From NCBI GenBank assembly GCA_963931865.1, contig OZ007517.1, positions 896,268-960,267 on the forward strand: a stretch of 64,000 bases of DNA, read 5' to 3'. This DNA is from Axinella damicornis. Lineage: Eukaryota; Porifera; Demospongiae; Axinellida; Axinellidae. This document shows positions 12,290 through 23,100 of the stretch, in pieces; positions within the stretch are counted from its first letter, which is position 1, and each line of letters begins with the position of its first letter. A program made the translations under genes and the position numbers. A model generated the notes under the pieces. That model saw only the letters and a list, made by a program, of their open reading frames with translations. It did no database searches and was not told the DNA's origin.

Positions 12290-12560
12290 CTGGAGCGCAT
12301 GCGGTCAGACATTGGTGAGATGGTGGCTTTTGATGAAGTTATTGGAATTCTCAAACAGTTGAAAAGAGGCAAACTGCTGGCCAGATGGTATCCTTAATGA
12401 GATGATGCTGTATGGGGATACTAGGATAATGAAAACTATGGTACAGCTATTCAACATTGTTGTACAGCATGCATGTTGTCCAAAAGGAGGTGGTAAAACC
12501 AGGAATGGTGGAATGGAAACGGAAAAGGAACCGAATATGTGCAGCATGAGAGACCTAATT
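12290..12560 (+). pseudogene. decayed LINE reverse-transcriptase fragment
   Basis: Conceptual translation across at least one frame break gives blocks typical of non-LTR reverse transcriptases: FDEVIGILKQLKRGK, a degenerate (A)GPDG-type segment, then a block near MMLYGDTRIMKTMVQLFN. Stops and frameshifts interrupt it, and it is too short to be active. The clade (RTE, Jockey or other) cannot be told from this fragment. It lies in the gap between the tandem VIT-VWA genes. Confidence 0.6.
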
Positions 12561-12955
12561 AGCACGGCCACGGCCACTCCGCGATCCATGTTGCAGGGTC
12601 AATGCATATGACTGTATGAAGTGTGGCTTATACTATAGCAACGCTTATAAACCATGAGTAGCAGGTATTCCACAGCTGCTATCTACGTAGTCTCCTCCAG
12701 CCAGCCACCACCCTGCTATCCAGTCTCAGCTCTGTCATACTCCACGTTAATACTTTCATCTCGCACCTTCTTCATCCAATCCAGCAACTCCAACCTTTCA
12801 GAGGTCTCACTGGTCCCTATATATGAGCTGGGTCTATAGGGACAATGGTGCAAATCCCAGCTTCATATCTCCTTCCTAGCCCAAGATATAGCGGCATACC
12901 TAGCCGAGCTCTGATAGTAGCTCATTCCCAGGCCTTCTAGTGGGCTTCTAATGCT

Positions 12956-13595
12956 GTAAATGTCAACGTTAATGCAGCCATTATAATTATATCAATTGTA
13001 TAATGTCAATGCAGTCGATACGTCATTGCACCAACGTCAATGCAGCCAATGTCAATGCAGCCAATGTCAATCCAAATGTCATTGTATTCAATTCACTCAA
13101 TGTCAATGCAGCCCTTGTAAATGCAGTGAATGTAGTCAATGTCAATTGAGGCACCTAACCTAGTTCAGCCAATGTCAATGCACCCAATGTCAATGTCAAT
13201 GTAGCCAATTGATGTCAATGCACCTAATATCATTGTCAATATAGCCAATGTCAATGCACCCGATGTCAATACCAATGTCAATGTCAATATCAATGCAGCC
13301 AATGTCAATCCAAATGTCAGTGTATAGCCAATTCACCCAATGTCAATGTACTGAGTAGCCAATGTTAATCCAGTCAATGCACCTAATGTCAGCACACACA
13401 ATGTCAATGCAGCCAATGTCCATGCAGCCAACGTTAAGCCATATGTCAGTGTAGCCAATTCACCCAATGTCAATGCAGCCCTTGTAAATGCAGTCAATGT
13501 AGTCAATGTCAATTGAGGCACCTAACCTAGTTCAGCCAATGTCAATGCAGCCAATGTCAATGCAGCCAATGTCAATTCAGCCAATGTCAATGCAG
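12956..13595 (+). repeat. degenerate minisatellite with AATGTCAATGCAGCC unit
   Basis: About 640 bp of short irregular units of 12-18 bp built on AATGTCAATGCAGCC, ending about 170 bp before the start codon of VIT-VWA copy 2. Larger blocks of about 370 bp also recur: a segment near 13075-13180 reappears near 13445-13545. Open frames through it, such as repeated QPMSM, are repeat artefacts. Confidence 0.85.
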
Positions 13596-13763
13596 CTGGG
13601 CCCTAACCGTAAGACAAGAGCGAAGGAGCACAAGGTGGCTACAGAAGCCGCATACGTGACGTCAAAGTCAATCGGACGCGGACACAGGAAATGATTGTTG
13701 AAGAACGTGTGGGCGTGCCTTGCTGCGTGTAGAGCAAGAACGAAGAATCACTACTCAATCAGG

Positions 13764-16700
13764 ATGAAGCTGCTCGATCTATTACTAGCATTAGCCGTTC
13801 TTCCGACCTTTGAGGCTACCCGAATTTCTCCACGGCAGACACCGGCAATTGTCTACCAGCAATTTGTGATCGATTCCGTGATCGTAGCGAGGTATTCTAG
13901 CACACGATTCACTAGTGTTGTACGCAACGATGCCGATGAATCGCAGGAACTCTCCTTCCGCGTCCAGCTGCCTGAAACTGCCTTCATCTCAAACTTCACT
14001 ATGTGAGTGGTCTCACCAGTGACCAGATCATTAAATGAAGTTGCTTTTTTGGTCTATAAAATATAATGTCATTTGTACATTTCTGCAAACGTCTAGAGGA
14101 TGCTAGGTTCACAAGTAAAAGTAGCTATTGTGTTGTGAAACTACAGCTTGCTGTAAAATTGTTTCTTTCCTTTCGGGTCCAGCTGCCTGAAACCACTTCA
14201 CCTCTGGTCTAACCGGTGACCAGATCATACCACCACACCACGTTTCTCGGAAAGAATTTCGACCTGGGTACTCTGGTAGGCAAAAAAAAAGAAAAGAGAA
14301 GAGTTACATTGTATCGTCCCACAAACACTTGCCTGCATTTCCTGGCCATGCTTGCAGATTCAGCTCGTGCGAGTATGTAATTAAACCACACCCGGTCCGC
14401 TAGTAGAAGATCGTAAAAAATTGGACCCACTGGATCACTGGATACGAAATCAATTTACAATCACATAGTGGGTGAAGTCATCTATTAATGTTGTCGTTTT
14501 GTGAGCACATGCATGATTAATTTTATGTTGCTTGCCAACCCAACCTGCCCAAGGGAGAAATTCATGACCTGAGTCTACTTTTTATTGTCACGAGGACAGC
14601 AGGACAAAATAGTCAGCATTTCTGCAAACATGCTCACTTCATAGTTCAGCTCCAGTTTGTCCTGAAGGATGAGAAATGGTGGGGGTCTGCTATACGGAGA
14701 AACTGTCAGTCCACTAGTCAACTGTAGAGATTTCCAAACTTTGTTCATTGTTCGAACATTTACCCATACTGTCATGTAGTCGGATTATGAACTGTAGCAT
14801 TGTCTAACATAAACGTGTTCCACAACTTTGTGTGAGATTAATTTGGTAACAGAGAAATGAAACCGGCTGTTTACGGTCATTCTCAACATCATTACTTGCC
14901 CTTTCTCCAATTTATCCATTACATCATTCTGCTTTTTGGTATACATATACTGCTCTACTATAACTTCATAAGCATGCCTAGTGTGACATCACAGGCTCTA
15001 CTGCCTGCATGCAGTAACCATCATTCAGTAACTGAATCTGGGGGATGATCAAACTGATGTCATTTCACTCTGTGTTCCTGGTAATCCTTACCTGCAGGAC
15101 TGTGAATGGCAGTACCTACCATGGTGTGGCCAAGGAGAGGGCAAGAGCTGCTCAAGAATTTCAAGATCGTCTGCAGGCAGGTGAAAATGTTGGACTTGTG
15201 GAAGCAAGGTACACAGCTGTATCCTAGCCTCATTCCCAGTCCCATGCCCAGCTTTTCGTCGCCTGCAGTATATGGTACTGAAAACTGAAAAGCTGGGCGT
15301 GGGACGGGGAACGAGGCTAGAGCTGCATCCTTACTGAAGCTTGCATTGTGTCATGGAGATATGGTTATTCACCGTTCCTCTTCATACAGGGGTACAAATC
15401 TCTTCAGCATTCGCATCAACACAGCCGCTCGTTCCCAGGCCACCTTTGTTCTCCAGTATGAGGAACTAATCCTCAGGAAACTGAGCAAATTTCAACAGAT
15501 CATCAACCTCAATCCTGGGAGCAAAGTCGAAAACTTCAATGTCACCATTCGAGCTGTTGATGAACAGGGGATAACGTTCACCAATGCCTCAAGCTATGTA
15601 GGCATTCGCAGGGTGTCTCCCCAGGAGGTGATTTTCTCCTACTCTCCCTCACTGCTGGAGCAAGTTGACACTAGCAATGGCCTGGCAAGGGACATGTTTG
15701 TGGAGTACGATGTGAACCGTCCTTCTGCCAGTGATCGCAGCGCAGGGTTATTCATTGTGAATGACTGCTACTTTGCTCAATTTTTCTCTCCCTCTGGGGT
15801 TGAGAGGGTGCCAGTGGATATCATCTTTGTTATTGATGTCTCAGGGTCAATGCAGGGGACAAAGATTGACCAGACTAGAGTAGCCCTGGAGACAATCATC
15901 AATCAGCTCGCACCAGGGGATCGGTTTAGCATGGTGACCTTTCAGAATGTTGTTAACAAGTGGAAGAATACGCTTGTTTCAGTTAGTGAATACCGTCAGG
16001 AAGGAATTCAATTTGCAAGAGGACTGGTGGCCCAGGGTGGCACAAATTTCAATGGAGGGGTTCTAACCGGAGCTAACATCCTTGAGATGTACGCTAGTGT
16101 GGACCATGTCCAGCTACTAGTTGTACTCACTGACGGTCAACCAACTGCTGGTGAATCCAATCCTGATCAAATCGTGACAAATGCCAGAACGGCACTCATA
16201 AACACTCCGATTTCACTAAATTGTCTGGGATTTGGTCTCAACTTGAACTTTGACCTGCTGGTGAGGTTAGCCTTAGCAAACAACGGGATTGTGCGACGAA
16301 TCTACGAGGGAAGCGATGCAGCCTCCCAACTGGAAGGATTCTTTGAAGAAATTTCTCAGCCCATTCTGCGAAACATTGTGATTGGCTATCCAACTAGCTC
16401 AGTTGAGATGATCTCAAACACAGATTTCCCACTTCTGTTTAATGGTTCCGAACTGGTCGTGGCTGGGAAGTTTTCAGTGGATTCGTGTGGCAGCTCTCAG
16501 ACAGTACCATTTACTGTGACGGGCAGTGGTGCTTCAAACCAGCTGACATTTGAAAGCCAGATTGAAGCTAACAGTGAAACTGAAATTGTTGGCCTGAGAC
16601 CTTCGACTGAGCGCTTGGCTGCCTACCTCTCTATTCAACAACTATTAGAGAAGATTGCCATCACTACAGACACCAACGAATCAGCAGCCATTGAACAAGA

Positions 16701-17121
16701 AGCACTCGCAATGTCACTGCAGTACAATTTTGTGACCGAGCTGACTTCACTGATTGTTGTCGAGGAGCGAGGTGACAACTTTACGCTGGGCGGAGATGGT
16801 GGTGGTGGGATGGGTGGACAAGAACTCGACCTTGCGACTGGGATTGGTGGTGGGAGAGTTAATTCTGGTACGTTGGAGTATTTATTACATCAGAAATCCG
16901 AGCTATAATGTACATAGGGAGCACTTAATGATGTCATTGCCAAGTAACTTGTCTTGTGTGTTACTGGGTTATAATCTCCATAATTATGGACTTTGTTATT
17001 TAATACCACAGGGGGTCCTCCAAGTGTAAATGTTTTCAATGCCGCTGGAGGCAGTGCTCTTGTGACGAAGACCAGCACACTCCTGCTGCTCACCAGTTTC
17101 ATCTGCCTGTCCATTCTCTAA
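13764..17121 (+). CDS. secreted VIT-VWA protein (inter-alpha-trypsin-inhibitor heavy-chain-like), copy 2
   Basis: Predicted 645-residue paralogue of the gene at 7499-11356. Exons: 13764-14002, 15098-15208, 15390-16867 and 17012-17121. Exons 1 and 2 are exactly the same length as in copy 1 (239 and 111 bp) with the same junction phases. The signal peptide starts MKLLDLLLALAVLPTFEAT. The VIT block and the VWA MIDAS motif DVSGS (D266-S270) are conserved. The C-terminal tail TLLLLTSFICLSIL again suggests a GPI anchor. Differences cluster in the VWA domain, for example in the loop after the MIDAS and near MYASVDH, and at the exon 3 end, which has extra glycines. The ATG at 13764 is chosen by alignment with copy 1. 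Function is inferred from the family. Confidence 0.9.
15225..15319. mobile_element. TAGCCTC hairpin with AGCTTTTCGTCGC inner arms
   Basis: A 95-bp inverted repeat in intron 2 of VIT-VWA copy 2, absent from the same intron of copy 1. Outer arms are TAGCCTCATTCCCAG and its near complement. The inner cassette (CATGCCCAGCTTTTCGTCGC) recurs in elements at 23757, 32225 and 55059. Confidence 0.8.
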
Positions 17122-17512
17122 ACTGAGTAATTCGTGGAACTATCTTTGTACAGTGAAAATGTGTATGACTACATGTATACTGCATATATGATTGGATCTC
17201 GTTTGCAGTAGTGACATTGTCCAGTTGCTCACCCCCACTACTTCATGTTGTGTACACCTACATGTATGTCCTCACCTCGGCTAACTGTATTGCTTATACT
17301 GTACACCATGATATTCATATCACCTAGTGCCAGTTCATGTGTGTGTGTACCTGTTCCAAACCAGTATACGTGGAATTGCACAATCATTTTTACAGTATGT
17401 ACAGAGGACACAATATAAATTCAGGTGTTTTGTCCCTTGCAGAGAAGTGGTTCTCTTCTGGGAGACAGAATCTGATTACAAGAAAGAAGAGATGAACTCA
17501 CAACATTTAACG

Positions 17513-19796
17513 CTAGCGCTTCAGTTTCATCTTCTGTCTCCTGGCTTTGCCCAGTCTCTTCGGCTTCTTCACAGCAGATCTTTTGGGTTTGCTGTGCTTG
17601 GCCGAGCTGAAAGAGCTCTTGGGTTGGCTGTGCTTGGCCGTGCTGAAGGAGCTCATGTCCGCACTGGAACCAGCAGTGTTGCTCTTCGCCCAACGCTTCT
17701 TACCACCAAAACCAAATTTCTTGTTCTAAATGGGAAGAAAGAAACATGCAGGTGACCTATCAGTTTACAGACAAGCCTAGCATCATGCCCAGGCCCCGCC
17801 CCATCCAAAAAAAGATAGGGCCTGGTATCCACTGTTTGCACACCCGTTTAATTCCAGAAATCTTCATGGACTACCGTGTTACATCCGTACAATTGCAACC
17901 ACAACATCAAAATCATCCACTATCACCGTATGGTCAGAGCTGAGTACGATGGAGTTTGACGACTGAGCGCTCTCCTCTCCAGCCAGAACAGGTAGCCTCC
18001 AGTTTGCAAAACAAAGATGTGTTTACACGGCTCACCCACCGAGTTTGAAGCGTCTGTGTGCTACGAAGCATTACCGTTTGACACAGGTTGTAAGAGTTGC
18101 TTCTAAGGGTACAACACAATTGTATACACATCTGTCAGTAATGTACCCTCATCTGCTAACTGCAGAGCTACATGATGCGAGTGTCACCTTCATTTGCCTC
18201 TTCTTGGACTGTTCCCTGGCTGGCTTCTCAAATCTCTTTCTTGCGGTGGGTTTAGCCTGGGCGGAAGACTCCTCCGCAAGAACTGGGAAATCGTCCTCAT
18301 CATCCCTCCGTAGAAAGGCTGGTTTTTCCCCTTTACCTGGAGAGGATGAGGGGAAGAGACTGGATGGTCTCATGTAGCAGTTGGTTAGCCAGGAGAAACG
18401 TCTGGTTTAGCCATAATTTGTGATGCCCATTTCCTGGATAGTATCTGCTTGACATGGCAGGTATTAGTCTGATTGTAGCGACTGTCAACAAAGAACAGTA
18501 CTACGCCAATGCACACCTTTTCTGAACTTTTTGACGGCTTCAACAGCTGCTTTCTTCTCCGCTTTTCTCTTCTCTAGAATCTCTTGCTGAACCTGATATT
18601 GGGAGGAGAGGCAGGGATAGGACACACAATGTACATCAAGCATGCAAGGGTTGTAGCCTCGTAACCTAGCCTCGTAACCTGGCCTCGTCACACCAGCATT
18701 CGATACGCTGGGTGAACGACCTGGGCATGAGACTACACTGGTTGGTACGCTGTCAGTTAAAGCAGCATAATGATACCCAGAGTTACATGTGTAATCACAT
18801 TACCTTTTTGCCATACTTTTTCAACCCTCTGAGCTTTCTTGCTTTCTCTTTCTGTTCCAAAACCTTCTGCCGGCTCAGCAGACTCTCCCTTACCTGTATA
18901 TTTATACACATACACAGTCACAAATTTGCAGTGTGTGTGCATGTTCTACAAGATGAAAAGGTTTGCAGAGGAAACAAACCTTCCGCATGTGGTCATCTGT
19001 TTTGACCATCTCTGCAAAATAGTCATCGGGCCTCCGTGTTGGTACCCCCAACTCTTCCAACTTTCTGAGTCCAATGGCAGCCGCTGCCTGTGCTTGCTGG
19101 TAACTAGAGCAGAGAAACATGTCCAAACTGGCATCGCAGAGATATACCTATGCTCCCCAACGCTATCTCCTCTCAATCCCCCCCCCCCCCCCCCCCCCCC
19201 CCCCTCCTCTCAAAAAAAAAAAAAGCTCACAAGTGCATTTCTCTCTGGAAGTCATCAACTGGGTCAACTGCCATTCCCTCCTCCTCCTTCTCTCCTTCAC
19301 TTGTAGTCATGCCACTGGTTGATGCCGGTGCTACAACATCCATCCTCTCCAACCACTCCAGCTCATTTTTCCTCAGTAATGCCAGCTGTCCACGCAGACC
19401 TGACTGGTTCATCATTGTGCCAAGAAGAAATACGATTGTCTTGGTTTGGTACAGTATGGGCAGTGGAGACACTGCTCCAAAGGCCGGCAGTTTCTGGATA
19501 GCGGGGGGTTGGACTCTGCTCTAAAAGTTAGCCCTTTGGCTACGGGAGTGCCTTTCAGAGCAGTATCCGTAACCCTCCGAAACTTCCTCCCTTGTTTTAC
19601 TTACCACATTATTTGTGTAGGTCTTTGGTGGAGCTGCTCTGGATAGGAGGCCAGGCTTCAACCGCCCCTTGGCAAACTCAGACTGTAACTGCAAAACAAG
19701 ATACACCTCTATATCTTCAGTGCCTGTCTGAATCACTGAATGTAGACTGACCTCTTCATCACTGCTCAGTTCATCAGAAGAACAGCTTTCCATCAT
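17513..19796 (-). CDS. EBNA1BP2: rRNA-processing protein EBP2 (EBNA1-binding protein 2 homologue)
   Basis: A nucleolar factor needed for 60S ribosomal subunit assembly. The model is 317 residues (human 306) in eight exons: 19796-19752, 19688-19605, 19403-19231, 19103-18980, 18893-18804, 18592-18517, 18336-18188 and 17725-17513. Diagnostic blocks in order are FAKGRLKPGLLSR, ELEWLERMDV, AVDPVDDFQREMHFYQQAQ, VPTRRPDDYFAEM, LKKYGKK, EAVKKFRKG and NKKFGFGGKKR. The C-terminus is a lysine/arginine-rich nucleolar-type tail. The N-terminus is acidic (SSDELSSDEE), as in the family. Start: ATG at 19796, with a second ATG immediately after. It is divergent from FZR1 and convergent with VIT-VWA copy 2. 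Intron 3 carries adjacent poly-C and poly-A runs. Confidence 0.95.
19179..19224. repeat. poly-C and poly-A runs in EBP2 intron 3
   Basis: About 26 C, then a short CT stretch, then about 13 A on the plus strand. They lie just after the exon-3 donor of EBP2 on the transcribed strand. Homopolymer lengths are uncertain in assemblies. Confidence 0.8.
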
Positions 19797-20165
19797 GTCA
19801 TGTCACACAGTACTTTTGATTTCTCTGCACGTGGTAATTAGTTACTTGCACCGTAAATGTCCGTAATTTTGGCCTAATGCGTTGCCCTGCGCAACATGCA
19901 CATGTGTGCCGCGCGTACGGACGTGCGCGTGTATCATGTACGTGTTACATGTCCTACAGGTCAAGCGATACGATCATGTTTAGAGATCGAGACGAGAAGA
20001 TTCCACCTGTGACCTGGAGGGTTTGAAGGCGTGCAGTTGATAAAACATCACTGTGGCTCGTTTTTAGATAATTTTATTGGTGAAAGCGTCTTCAACTTCA
20101 AGTCTGAGGAACGGGTTTTGGTGTCGAAGTGAACCGCCCGGTTTGATTTTTTTTTTTTTACTGTC
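19797..20165. promoter_or_regulatory. shared 5' region between EBP2 and FZR1
   Basis: A 369-bp gap between divergent start codons. It must hold both promoters and 5' UTRs. The centre (19880-19935) is rich in CpG and alternating CG/CA bases (CGCGCGTACGG, ACGTGCGCGTG), unlike the nearby introns. I see no TATA box. Confidence 0.55.
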
Positions 20166-23100
20166 ATGGAACAAGGGTACGCTGACCGTCTGCTGACCAC
20201 AGTTGAAGGGGTAAGGTTGTGACTACTGCTCTTTGTTGAAACTGTCCACGTGAAGCACACAGCCTGCACGACTGTTTGAAAAGTGTGTGGGTGTTTTCGT
20301 TTGTGTTTATACAGGCCTTGTGTGACACAGTCTCCCCATCTGCTGTGTCTCCTCGCTTCAAGACCCCCAAATTAGCCTACGCCAAATCACCGTCTCGATC
20401 CCATTCTTCAAGTTCAAGAGAGAATTACTATGATAGGTCAGTTGATTTAACACTGATTTTCACGGTTGCAAAAATAATGTTGGCATAATTTTCGAATATG
20501 GAGCTAGCTAGCTCCCACCCAGTTTTGAATTTCAAATCGAGGCCAGCCACGTTCACCCCTCCTCCCTCCCACCAACCCACGCACCCTATTGCATTAGACT
20601 TATGTTGTCTTTCTTTTTTGTCTTTCAAGGTTTATTCCAAGTAGAACATCACCTTGCTTTGCTAGAAGATGTCTCTTCTCATCTTCAAGGAATCCGGCCA
20701 GAGATGAACCGTGAGTTGGTAATGCGTAACAATCTGCCTCCTCAGTGATAGGCAGACAGTACATCACAAACACAAGCACATAATGCAGGTGCTAACGTTA
20801 ACACCTGCTTACGTTTACACCTGTATTATTTGGTCGTTAGGTACAATGTAGCACTAGGTATTGAACAGGGTAAGAGCTATTTTGAAGAGATGTGGGGGGG
20901 GGGGGGGGGGGGGTGAATGCCTATTATTGTTGCTGAAATGGAGCATACATGTTGTTTCTTCTTGCAACGTGACTCGGAAAAAAAGCAACAGCTGAGATTT
21001 TCTGTTATAGCTCTAGCCTCGACCTTTGACCTTGCAGAGTACTGCCTAGTCTCGTGCCCAGACCCGCGTATTGAAGGTCTGGGAATGGGACTAAGTTCTG
21101 CCTCGAAGGGGGGTGGATAGTTTCATTGTAGAAGAACAGCTGTAGTCATAGTTGATCTGCCATTGATTTTGATCTGACTGTTGATCAATGCCCAGCCTTG
21201 TTCCTTGACTCTCCTGTCACATGATCTGACTGTTGATCAATGCCCACAGCTAGCCTTGTTCCTTGGCTCTCCTGTCACATGATCTGACTGTTGATCAATG
21301 CCCACAGCTAGCCTTGTTCCTTGGCTCTCCTGTCACATGATCTGACTGTTGATCAATGCCCACAGCTAGCCTTGTTCCTTGGCTCTCCTGTCACATGATC
21401 TGACTGTTGATCAATGCCCACAGCTAGCCTTGTTCCTTGGCTCTCCTGTCACATGATCTGACTGTTGATCAATGCCCAGCCTTGTTCCTTGGCTCTCCTG
21501 TCACATGATCTGACTGTTGATCAATGCCCACAGCTAGCCTTGTTCCTTGACTCTCCTGTCACATGATCTGACTGTTGATCAATGCCCAGCCTTGTTCCTT
21601 GGCTCTCCTGTCACATGATCTGACTGTTGATCAATGCCCACAGCTAGCCTTGTTCCTTGGCTCTCCTGTCACATGATCTGACTGTTGATCAATGCCCACA
21701 GCTAGCCTTGTTCCTTGACTCTCCTGTCACATGATCTGACTGTTGATCAATGCCCAGCCTTGTTCCTTGACTCTCCTGTCACATGATCTGACTGTTGATC
21801 AATGCCCACAGCTAGCCTTGTTCCTTGGCTCTCCTGTCACACACATACAATAAGCAACAAAGGGTTGGTGGAGGCCTGGGAACGAGCCATTGTTGTTTGC
21901 CTTGTGTGTGAATGATTCAAATTTCTCTTCCTGCTAGGAGATGTGGTACTGAGCTGCCCAAAGGTAACAGCGTAAAGTGCAACACAGCACAACAATATCA
22001 TGTGATTGATACAGCTCTCTCCTGTTCCATCCCAGTTGAAGCCCTGACCTACCAGTCTACATTACAGAACGAGCTACTGGGGAAATGCATCACAGAAGTC
22101 CCAGTGAGTTGATCAGCACCGTTAGACCTCTGTGCATGGTACTTTGAAATTCTCACCTTGGCTGGACTGCAAAGTTTCATGGAATGGAGTCCAAGTTAGC
22201 CTGATACCCAGGCCCCTCCCAGCTTTCCGTCGCTTGCAGTATAGTTAAGCGGGAGTGGGCCTGGCCAAGGGAGAGTCCAAGTTGGGACCCTAGCTTGGGT
22301 ACAGTAACTAGTGCATGACTTGGTCCTTTGTGTGGTGACTGTACTCTTGTTTCTGTCCTGTTACAGGACCTACAGAATGTGGAGCACGGGAAGCCCCTAA
22401 GTGTCATCTCGCCATCCAAGAACAATATCTTCAAGGTATGCAGGATCATGAGCCATGTAGACGAAATGAGGGGCCTGGCATGGGTCCGGTTTGAGAGCTG
22501 GCCACGTAGACGAAACGAGGGGCCTGGCATGGGTCCGGTTTGAGAGCTGGCCATGTAGACGAAACGAGTGGCCTGGCATGGGTCCAGTTTGAGAGCTGAC
22601 CATGTAGACGAAACAAGGGGGCGGGCTGGCTGGCATGGGTCCAGTTTGAGAGCTGTGGTTAGGACTTGAAACCTCGAGCTATGATTGTTGTCATGAACTA
22701 TTTCTCTTTCTCATTGTTTTGCAGTACCAGTCCTCTCCAAGGAAACTGGACCCCCTGGCTCCCTACTCCATCTCCCCCCTCAGTAGGAGCAGGTACAATC
22801 GTAATAATAGAGTGCACCCCAAACTTTGTTGTAGTGCAACTCATGGGTTTGGTGTGGGACAGCAAATCACCTTGGCTCTGAAACTTTTGAGTACATGTGT
22901 GTAGTGATGCACTGATAAGGGCTTTAATTAACTAACCAATATTCTGATAATCCCTTATGTACACATGCTGACAGATATCTGCATACCGATAACCAATGTA
23001 TTGTGTGGTAATTTATTGTCCCCTTGGCCACATGCAAGATCACCTAATCATGCCCTAATTACCCTAAGTATTGTGCTAACTAAGCCACATGACCAAAGTT

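Noticed and set aside
12956..13600. Small QPMSM-repeat peptide frame
   Set aside because: A minisatellite translation with no flanking exon signals.
13695..13763. Upstream in-frame extension of VIT-VWA copy 2
   Set aside because: It has no ATG at its start, and copy 1 aligns from the ATG at 13764, where the signal peptide begins.
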